Source: Acidimicrobiaceae bacterium
Lineage (GTDB): Bacteria > Actinomycetota > Acidimicrobiia > Acidimicrobiales > UBA8190
Length of the DNA: 11,942 bases
Direction: 5' to 3'
Assembly: GCA_003453695.1 (NCBI GenBank)
Contig: DMNK01000051.1
Location: 3,334 to 15,275 of the forward strand
Under the pieces are notes generated by a model. The model did no database searches and had not been told where the DNA came from. It saw only the letters and a program-made list of their open reading frames with translations. Of this stretch, positions 6,584 through 11,942 are shown piece after piece; the stretch's first letter is position 1, and the number at the start of each line of letters is the position of its first letter. The position numbers and the translations under genes were made by a program.

Positions 6584-9106
6584 TCAGGAGGGCGAATGAC
6601 CGGACCTTATCGGTCGCGCCCGGTCGGTCTCGTGCACCCTCGGCACTGTGCCGCCACGCCACAACGCCCACACACCGGCGCCTACGAGCACGGCCAATCC
6701 GACGAAGAAGGCGAGCAACGCCCACAACAGATGCGGTGGGGCGAAGCTGAAGTGCACGGTCGACACCCCGGCCGGCACGGACAGCGCCTCGAAGATGCCC
6801 CCCACCGTCTTCACCGGCGCCGCCCGGCCGTCCACGGTGGCGCTCCAACCCTGCAGCGAGAGCTCATGACGGACGAGCACGGCCCGCCGTGGGCACGACA
6901 CCGTGGCCGTGGCCCAGTCCTGCGCTGCCACCGTGCACCGGGCGTCCGCCACGGAGAAGAACGGTGCCGGATGGGGCAGCTGGTACACCCTGGTGAGCTG
7001 GTCGGCGAACACCAGGGGCACCCCGGACAGCTGTGGTGGCGGCCACGGGTGGCCGGTCGAGTCCAGCCCGCTGAGGAATTCCACGACGTACTTGACGCCG
7101 ATGGCCTCGTAGCTGGCCAGGTGACCGGTGAGCTCCTCGCCGGCGGAGGTACCGGCAGGGTTCTTGGTGACGGCCCCCGTGAAGTTGAGCGGGTCCACGT
7201 TGGTGTCGAGATGGTGGGCGATGTAGTGCGCGTAGGCGGTGGGGACGGGGACGTCGTTGACGTTCACCTGGGCGATGTCGAAGTAGGACCCGTAGTTGGG
7301 CTGCAGCGGTCCCAGCGTGGCGAATCGGTGCAGACCGAGGTTGTGCTGGAGGAATTGGACGACGGCCAGGTCGACCGGTTGGCGCGTGGGCGCCGAGAGA
7401 AGCGGGGTGGCGAACATCACCACGGCGTCGAGGACCACCACGCACCCGGCCAATGCCAGCGCACCACGGCGCAGCCGTCGCCGGTTCGGTGGTGCGCCTT
7501 CGGGGGCGCCCCGTCGCCCGGCCACCAGGAAGCACGCCGTGATGACCGCCACGGTGACCATCGCCCACATCCCGTTGGCGAGGTCGTAGACGTGGCGGTG
7601 GGCCGTCCCCACCGTGCTCGTGCCCGCATTGCCGACGCTGTGGGTGACGACGGGCCAGGCGGCGGCCATGGCCCCCGTCACCAGGCCCAGGGTGACGGCG
7701 GCGGCGGCGACGGGCACCCAGGGGCGGACTCGTCCCCGCACCACGTCGTCGATCCCGAGGGCGGCGAGCACCACCACCGCCATCTCCCACGACGCCGGCG
7801 AATAGCGGTAGGTGGCGGTGTGCTGGAGCCCGGGGAAGTGGGTGAGCCACCGAGCCAGGGGATCCAGGCCGTAGCTCTTGGCCAGGGCCAGGAAGATCCA
7901 GAGCACCAGGGCCAGGCGCAGCAGACGCAGGCGCCGGCCCACGACGCCGACCAAGGCGCACACGGTCAGGGCGGCGCTGACATAGCCGCCGACATTGCCC
8001 CAGATGACGGTCAGGGTCTGCGAATCAGTGGAGTGGAAGGCGAAGATCGGGCCGTACACATAGGGCAGCACCACCGTGGACAGCGCCCGGGGCGGCAGGG
8101 CGGCGTTGGCCACCGATGTGGCGTGCACGCCGATGTCGGCGTGGGGCAGGTAGGTGGCGAACGCCACCAGGATGGGCGCGCTCAACAAGCCGCCGACGAT
8201 CGCCCCCACCGCCAACTTGCCGACGAACCGGCTCCGATCCGTTCCGCTCGTGACGAAGCGGACCCCCACCCACAGCACGGCGAACAAGCCGTCCAGATAT
8301 GCCGTCTCTGGAAATCCGGAGACGGCGGCCAACGCCAGTGCCACCGCCAGGAGGGCCCAGCCGCTCATTCTCTTGTGTCGCGCCCCGTCCAGGCAGCGCT
8401 CGACTGCCAGCAAGGTGAGCGGCAGGAAGGCGACGGGGTTGGCAGGGGCGTGGGTGAACCAGGCGAACGTGCCGCACAGGCCGAAGGCGACGGCGCCTGC
8501 CGTTGCCCCGAGTCGCCCGATGCGCAGCCGTCGCAGCAGGAAGTAGGTCGACCAACCGGCGGTCAGCTCGAGAAGGAGATGGAAGAGGACGAATCCCCAG
8601 GCGCCGCCGTCGAACAGCAGCACCAGCGGGAAGAAGGCCGCTGATTGCATCTCGCCGGCCAGCGGGGCGCCGATGCCCTCGAAGGGATTCCACCAAGGGA
8701 CGTGTCCGTGCAGCCAGGAGCTGGCCGAGAGCCGACCGAACGACTGGGTGATGTAGCCGGCGTTCGGATCGATGCTCGGCACGCCGGGGAACAGCTGGTG
8801 CGCGTTACCCGATTGCAATACCGCATCGAGCTGCAGCGGGTTGTTCGTGACGACATGAAGCAGTGTTGGAACGTTGACGATGAGCACGCACAGCGTTACC
8901 ATCACGACGGGCGGGGAGTGCTCGTGCAGGAGAAGCTCCCGACAGAACTGACGAGGTCGTGTCAGCAATCGCTGTGTTTCCCCCGTCAGCGCGTCACGCC
9001 CGCGTGTCGACGCCCTGCCCCTTCGCTTCCTGCCAATCAACGTCGGCATCGACGGTTGCGCCGGCGTCGGGCCGTGCGACGCCTCGCTCTGGTCCTCCCC
9101 GGGCAC
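6584..9106 (-). CDS. YfhO-type polytopic membrane protein (GT-C-like glycosyltransferase family)
   Basis: 840 residues from GTG 9106; ATG 9049 (residue 20) is an alternative and neither has a strong Shine-Dalgarno. After a basic cytosolic N-terminus come roughly a dozen hydrophobic segments, the first near 67-86. The first extracytoplasmic loop holds VPWWNPFEGIGAPLAGEMQ, the P-W-W-N-P...G-x-P-L...Q motif of YfhO and related lipid-linked-sugar transferases. The C-terminal third contains an extracytoplasmic domain with LQPNYGSYFD and the late segment GWSATVDGRAAPV followed by a last membrane helix, also typical of YfhO. In Bacillus, YfhO helps decorate lipoteichoic acid with sugars; here the acceptor is unknown. 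It stands alone on the minus strand with the small lipoprotein gene downstream, between the propeller proteins. The family is fairly sure; the substrate is not. Confidence 0.85.
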   Translation of the reverse strand: MPGEDQSEASHGPTPAQPSMPTLIGRKRRGRASTRGRDALTGETQRLLTRPRQFCRELLLHEHSPPVVMVTLCVLIVNVPTLLHVVTNNPLQLDAVLQSGNAHQLFPGVPSIDPNAGYITQSFGRLSASSWLHGHVPWWNPFEGIGAPLAGEMQSAAFFPLVLLFDGGAWGFVLFHLLLELTAGWSTYFLLRRLRIGRLGATAGAVAFGLCGTFAWFTHAPANPVAFLPLTLLAVERCLDGARHKRMSGWALLAVALALAAVSGFPETAYLDGLFAVLWVGVRFVTSGTDRSRFVGKLAVGAIVGGLLSAPILVAFATYLPHADIGVHATSVANAALPPRALSTVVLPYVYGPIFAFHSTDSQTLTVIWGNVGGYVSAALTVCALVGVVGRRLRLLRLALVLWIFLALAKSYGLDPLARWLTHFPGLQHTATYRYSPASWEMAVVVLAALGIDDVVRGRVRPWVPVAAAAVTLGLVTGAMAAAWPVVTHSVGNAGTSTVGTAHRHVYDLANGMWAMVTVAVITACFLVAGRRGAPEGAPPNRRRLRRGALALAGCVVVLDAVVMFATPLLSAPTRQPVDLAVVQFLQHNLGLHRFATLGPLQPNYGSYFDIAQVNVNDVPVPTAYAHYIAHHLDTNVDPLNFTGAVTKNPAGTSAGEELTGHLASYEAIGVKYVVEFLSGLDSTGHPWPPPQLSGVPLVFADQLTRVYQLPHPAPFFSVADARCTVAAQDWATATVSCPRRAVLVRHELSLQGWSATVDGRAAPVKTVGGIFEALSVPAGVSTVHFSFAPPHLLWALLAFFVGLAVLVGAGVWALWRGGTVPRVHETDRARPIRSGHSPS

Positions 9107-9114
9107 GGGCCTGG

Positions 9115-9120
9115 ATCATA
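9115..9120 (-). promoter_or_regulatory. Candidate -10 element of the YfhO-type gene (possible leaderless mRNA)
   Basis: On the minus strand TATGAT lies eight bases before GTG 9106. With this spacing transcription would start on or next to the start codon, the arrangement of leaderless actinobacterial transcripts. It would also explain the lack of a Shine-Dalgarno. No -35 match is seen 17 bases upstream. Confidence 0.4.
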
Positions 9121-9122
9121 GG

Positions 9123-9147
9123 GTCCGGGCCTTTCGGGCCCCGGGAC
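9123..9147. promoter_or_regulatory. GC-rich hairpin in the divergent intergenic region
   Basis: GGGCC (9127-9131), loop TTTCG and GGCCC (9137-9141) form a tight stem, extended by CC/GG pairs with one bulged C (9142). It lies directly behind the -10 candidate of the YfhO-type gene and about 120 bases before the CHAP gene start. It could be an operator or an RNA hairpin in a CHAP mRNA leader. The rest of the 9107-9266 gap shows no gene. Confidence 0.3.
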
Positions 9148-9254
9148 ACCGAAGTTCTTGCGCTGTCGCTCAACTCGAGCGCTGATCTGCCGAATTCCCT
9201 CTGAAGCCGTCCGCTGTGCCGCGCCTCGACCGCCCTCGTCGTTCATCAGGCCCC

Positions 9255-9259
9255 AGGAG
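9255..9259 (+). promoter_or_regulatory. Shine-Dalgarno of the CHAP gene
   Basis: AGGAG lies seven bases before ATG 9267. This fixes the start at 9267 over the in-frame GTG at 9216, which has no such site and would add 17 residues in front of the signal peptide. Confidence 0.75.
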
Positions 9260-9266
9260 CCGTCCC

Positions 9267-11042
9267 ATGCCCACCATGACTCCGACATCGTCCATCCGAG
9301 CAGGCGGTCGCCGCCGGGTGCGCTCCGCCGCCGGCCACTGCTGGCGCCGGGTCCTCACCGCCCTCGGGGCCTCCGCAGCGCTGTCGTTCCTTCCCGCCGT
9401 GCTGGCGGCGCCGAGCGCTCTCCCCGCCGCGGCGGCGTCCACGGCACCGAGCATGGCCTCCACCGTCCCCAACCTGCCCGTCGTGGCGGTGCAGGGGCCC
9501 AATCACAGCCTCTGGATCTACTGGCAGCTCGCCAACACCACCTGGCTCGGCCCCGCCGGCCCGGGCGCCCCCGGGTCCACCTGGTCGAGCCCGTCGGTCG
9601 CCGTCACCAAGGCGGGACTGGGCGTGGTGGCGGTGCAAGGCCCCGACCACTCGTTGTGGATCTACTGGGAGCTCCCGACCGGCCAGTGGATCGGCCCCGC
9701 AGGACCGGGCGCACCGGGCTCGACGTACGGCTCGCCCACGGTGACGATCCTCCCCTCGGGGCTGGCCATGGTGGCGGCGCAGGGGCCGTCCAACACGCTG
9801 TACATCTACTGGGAGCTGCCCGACGGGCAGTGGGCCGGCCCGGCCGGCCCGGGCCAGATCGGCACGACCTATTCGTCGCCGAGCATCGCCGTCGGCTCCA
9901 AGGGCCTGCCCGTGATCGCCGTCCAGGGTCCCGCCAACAGCCTGTGGACCTACACCCAGCAACTGAACGGCTCGTGGACGACCCAGATGGGTGTGGGCGC
10001 CGCCGGCACCACGTGGTCGTCACCGTCGTTGGCCGCCGGTCCGAAGGGTCTGCTCTACGCGGCCGTGGAGGGACCGAGCAACACCCTGTACATCTTCCAA
10101 CAGAACTCGACGGGACAGTGGATCGGCCCGGCCGGGCCGGGAGGGTGGGGGTCCACCAATGGTGCACCCTCGATCTCCGTCGACCAGAACGGTGTCGCCG
10201 ACGTCGCCGTGCAGGGACCGGGCAACAGCTTGTGGATCTACTGGCAGGAACCCGACGGTGCCTGGTACGGGCCGGCCGGCGCCGGGGGCCCGGGGTCCAC
10301 GTACTCGTCGCCGAGCATGGCCCTCGGGCCGGGAGGTCTGCCCGAGGCAGCGGTCGAGGGCCCGTCCAACAGCTTGTGGATCTACTGGTACCTGCCCACC
10401 GGCCTGTGGGTCGGACCGGCTGGGCCGGGGGCGCCGGGATCGGACAACCCCTCGGGCGACCCCGGGACCGCCAACATCCCTCCGCCGCCGTCGGGGGTGG
10501 GCGATGTCACCGCCGCCATCGCCACCGGCCAGGACGGCACCGCCGACAATCCGCCCAGCACCCGGTTCGCCTTGGACTGCAACCCCTACACGGCGGTGCT
10601 CTACGGGCGCCCCATCGCAGCAGCGTGCGGGGTCAACAACTACTTCGGCGTCCGCAACGCCAACGAGGAGTGGTGCGCCGACTTCGCCAAGCTGGTGTGG
10701 CTCTCCGCCGGTGAGGGGTGGAACACCGGAGTACTTAGCCCCAGCGCCGCCAGCTTCTACGCCTGGGGTGCCCAACGGGGCGAATCGCTGGTGGCCAACA
10801 GCGGCTCACCGCAGGTGGGAGACGCCATCGTGTTCTTCCCGCCCGGCTCTGTCGGCGGCGGCTACGCCGACCACGTGGGTATCGTCTCGGCCGTGAACCC
10901 GAACGGGACGATCGACATCGTGAACGGCGACTTCCTGCAGAGCCAGAACATCGCCGTCGAGCAGGACAACGACGTTCTGCCCGGTCCGTACGCGTCGAGC
11001 ATCTGGAGTCCCGGCGAGCAGTGGGTCTACGTCGCCCCCTGA
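9267..11042 (+). CDS. Secreted CHAP-domain peptidoglycan hydrolase with N-terminal seven-unit propeller
   Basis: 591 residues from ATG 9267. The signal peptide has a basic n-region (RAGGRRRVRS, 11-20; RR at 27-28) and a hydrophobic core of about 30-48, with likely cleavage near AAAA at 54-57. Residues 69 to about 393 are seven repeats of exactly 48 residues. After a Pro-rich linker (about 394-412), residues about 435-591 form a CHAP (NlpC/P60-like cysteine amidase/endopeptidase) domain: EEWCADFAKLVW with nucleophile Cys470, GDAIVFF (518-524), DHVGIVSAV with His536, and IVNGDF (551-556), where Asn553 or Asp555 is the likely third residue. Cys438 and Cys454 may pair. Such domains cut peptide or amide bonds in peptidoglycan, outside the cell. 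The order of modules is reversed relative to the CAP and lysozyme-like proteins, where the catalytic or CAP part comes first. It is divergent from the YfhO-type gene. Confidence 0.88.
   Translation: MPTMTPTSSIRAGGRRRVRSAAGHCWRRVLTALGASAALSFLPAVLAAPSALPAAAASTAPSMASTVPNLPVVAVQGPNHSLWIYWQLANTTWLGPAGPGAPGSTWSSPSVAVTKAGLGVVAVQGPDHSLWIYWELPTGQWIGPAGPGAPGSTYGSPTVTILPSGLAMVAAQGPSNTLYIYWELPDGQWAGPAGPGQIGTTYSSPSIAVGSKGLPVIAVQGPANSLWTYTQQLNGSWTTQMGVGAAGTTWSSPSLAAGPKGLLYAAVEGPSNTLYIFQQNSTGQWIGPAGPGGWGSTNGAPSISVDQNGVADVAVQGPGNSLWIYWQEPDGAWYGPAGAGGPGSTYSSPSMALGPGGLPEAAVEGPSNSLWIYWYLPTGLWVGPAGPGAPGSDNPSGDPGTANIPPPPSGVGDVTAAIATGQDGTADNPPSTRFALDCNPYTAVLYGRPIAAACGVNNYFGVRNANEEWCADFAKLVWLSAGEGWNTGVLSPSAASFYAWGAQRGESLVANSGSPQVGDAIVFFPPGSVGGGYADHVGIVSAVNPNGTIDIVNGDFLQSQNIAVEQDNDVLPGPYASSIWSPGEQWVYVAP
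9471..10445 (+). repeat. Seven tandem 144-bp units (48-residue repeats) in the CHAP gene
   Basis: Units start at 9471, 9615, 9759, 9903, 10047, 10191 and 10335; the first six are each exactly 48 codons. The plan is GLPVVAVQGP, xNSLWIYW, LPxGQWIGPAGPG, GSTYSSPSxAV. It aligns with the CAP and lysozyme-like repeats through G-P-x-x-S-L-x-x-Y-W-x-x-P-x-x-G-x-W. It forms a separate clade, however, with a GPAGPGAPG segment where the others have GAGTVAGPG. Unit 7 lacks the closing SPSxAV strand, and a matching APSMAS stretch stands just before unit 1 (residues 60-65), as in propellers closed by pairing of N- and C-terminal strands. Confidence 0.9.
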
Positions 11043-11059
11043 CGCCGTGCCGGCCGGCC

Positions 11060-11626
11060 GTGTCGACGGCCGTCGCCCGCAAGGCAGGAGGAGGGGTTCT
11101 CATCTCGTTGACGGTGACGCTGGCCGCCTGCAGCGCCTCTCCGTCGGCGAGCCACCACGCCGGCTCCACGACGTCGTCTTCGACCACCTCCACGGTCGCC
11201 CCGACGACGGGCCCCAAGCCGGTGCCGTCGACGTCCGCCACCACGCTGCCGCAGTACCCCGCGTCGGGACCGACTGAGAACATCATCCCGAGCGCCCAGG
11301 ACCTCGCCGCCTTCGAAGCGGCGTACGCGTCTTTCCGCGGCATCCCAGAATCCGACATCGGCAGCACCCAGCCGGGCTCGACCCACGAGGCCTTCCAGCC
11401 TTCGGCGCAGATGTTCTGGGGAACGGCGCGATACGAGCCGTCCCAGTCAGCGGGTCAGGATGCAGCTTCCTTTCAGGACGGAGGGAACGTGGGCGTCTTC
11501 ACCCGCACCCCGGCCGGTGCGTGGAAGATGACCGAGGTCGGCGGCGAGCCGTTCCCGTGCCCCGGCGAGCTGCCGCCGGACGTGCTCAGCGTGTGGGGCA
11601 TGACCACCTCGGCCTACTGCCATTAG
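11060..11626 (+). CDS. Small secreted lipoprotein of unknown function
   Basis: 188 residues from GTG 11060, giving MSTAVARKAGGG, a short hydrophobic stretch and the lipobox LAAC with lipidated Cys24. GTG 11021 in the same frame would overlap the CHAP gene by 22 bases and lengthen the signal peptide to 36 residues; it is less likely but not excluded. A Ser/Thr-rich spacer (about 25-65) precedes a small globular domain (about 70-188) with FEAAYASFRGIPESDIG, a central FQDGGNVGVFTR and a C-terminal PCPGELPPDVLSVW segment; two Cys near the end (in FPCPG and AYCH) may pair. The gene follows the CHAP stop by 17 bases and is probably co-transcribed with it, which suggests a role at the envelope. The purine-rich AGGAGGAGGGG near 11086-11096 lies inside the gene and serves no sensible start. 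The family is not recognised. Confidence 0.68.
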   Translation: MSTAVARKAGGGVLISLTVTLAACSASPSASHHAGSTTSSSTTSTVAPTTGPKPVPSTSATTLPQYPASGPTENIIPSAQDLAAFEAAYASFRGIPESDIGSTQPGSTHEAFQPSAQMFWGTARYEPSQSAGQDAASFQDGGNVGVFTRTPAGAWKMTEVGGEPFPCPGELPPDVLSVWGMTTSAYCH

Positions 11627-11649
11627 GCCCCCCTTCACCCCTCAACAGG

Positions 11650-11655
11650 TAGCAT
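11650..11655 (+). promoter_or_regulatory. Candidate -10 element of clpP (possible leaderless mRNA)
   Basis: TAGCAT (TAnnnT type) is followed by seven bases and then ATG 11663, so the transcript would begin at the start codon. There is no Shine-Dalgarno at a usable distance (AGG is 13 bases away), which fits leaderless translation. No clear -35 is seen. The gap 11627-11662 otherwise shows nothing. Confidence 0.45.
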
Positions 11656-11662
11656 CTCGCCC

Positions 11663-11942
11663 ATGGAGAGTGAATTTCGAGGCTCGTCGGGGCCTCTCAG
11701 GGCACCGGGCACGCCGTACATGCGCACGAGCTTGAGCGACGCCGCCTCCACCGAGATCTTCCAGCGCCTGCTCAAAGAGCGCATCATCTTCATCGGCACG
11801 GCCATCGACGAGAACGTGGCCAACCTGGTGTGCGCCCAGCTGCTGCTGCTCGCCGCCGAGGACGCCGAGCGTGACATCGCCGTCTACGTCAATTCGCCGG
11901 GAGGTTCGGTCACCGACGGCCTGGCCATCTACGACACCATGC
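11663..11942 (+). CDS. clpP: ATP-dependent Clp protease proteolytic subunit ClpP (5' part, runs off window)
   Basis: 93 codons from ATG 11663 to the right edge. The protein begins with a short variable leader, then [36 protein letters not shown], a helix rich in Leu ([11 protein letters not shown]) and the near-invariant ClpP segment [20 protein letters not shown] (residues 72-91), the oxyanion-loop region of the S14 serine peptidase family. The catalytic Ser, His and Asp lie further on, outside the window. ClpP forms a barrel of two heptamer rings that degrades proteins fed by Clp ATPases in the cytoplasm. Actinobacteria usually have two adjacent clpP genes followed by clpX; this may be either copy. 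It is a housekeeping gene and probably marks the edge of the envelope cluster, with its own promoter. Confidence 0.95.
   Translation, partial: MESEFRGSSGPLRAPGTPYMRTSLSDAASTEIFQRLLKERIIFIGTAIDENVANLVCAQLLLLAAEDAERDIAVYVNSPGGSVTDGLAIYDTM

Noticed and set aside
6410..8644. Long plus-strand open frame (744 codons) opposite the YfhO-type and lipoprotein genes
   Set aside because: Its protein is rich in Gly, Arg, His and Gln with no recognisable domain, and it is antisense to a clear membrane protein. Long antisense frames are expected from GC-rich third codon positions.
11086..11096. AGGAGGAGGGG as Shine-Dalgarno for a later start of the lipoprotein
   Set aside because: The only in-frame start codons after it (TTG and GTG about 12-20 bases on) would leave a signal peptide of eight residues or fewer, without charges.

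Overview
The window is GC-rich (roughly two thirds G+C), densely coding DNA. It has GTG/TTG starts, candidate leaderless promoters and many exported proteins. This points to a high-GC Gram-positive (Actinomycetota), and an Acidimicrobiia-like lineage is a guess from overall protein style. No rRNA, tRNA, transposase, integrase or CRISPR array was seen.

Layout. (1) 1-2037, minus strand: two glycosyltransferase genes that overlap by four bases (ATGA). The upstream one is a GT2-family protein. The downstream one runs off the left edge and has a methyltransferase-like N-terminal part followed by a GT-A glycosyltransferase domain. (2) 2147-6009, plus strand: two large secreted proteins. The first is a CAP/SCP-domain protein and the second has a lysozyme-like domain. 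Both end in tandem repeats of about 48 residues that look like beta-propeller blades. (3) 6061-9106, minus strand: a YfhO-type polytopic membrane protein followed by a small lipoprotein gene. (4) 9267-11042, plus strand: a third secreted protein, with seven 48-residue repeats at the N-terminus and a CHAP (Cys/His peptidoglycan hydrolase) domain at the C-terminus. (5) 11060-11626: a small lipoprotein. (6) 11663 to the right edge: the start of clpP.

The main point of interest is that three exported proteins with unrelated N- or C-terminal modules (CAP, muramidase-like, CHAP) all carry a repeat domain built on one scheme, roughly G-P-x-x-S-L-x-x-Y-W-x-x-P-x-x-G-x-W, at an exact 144-bp period. 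They sit beside cell-envelope glycosylation genes. The simplest reading is an envelope or wall-remodelling locus in which a shared lectin-like propeller places different hydrolases on a surface glycan. That link is inference. The repeats, the catalytic motifs and the gene order are visible in the sequence.

No gene-free stretch exceeds 300 bases. The longest gaps are 4166-4380, 9107-9266 and 2038-2146, and they hold the regulatory candidates listed.
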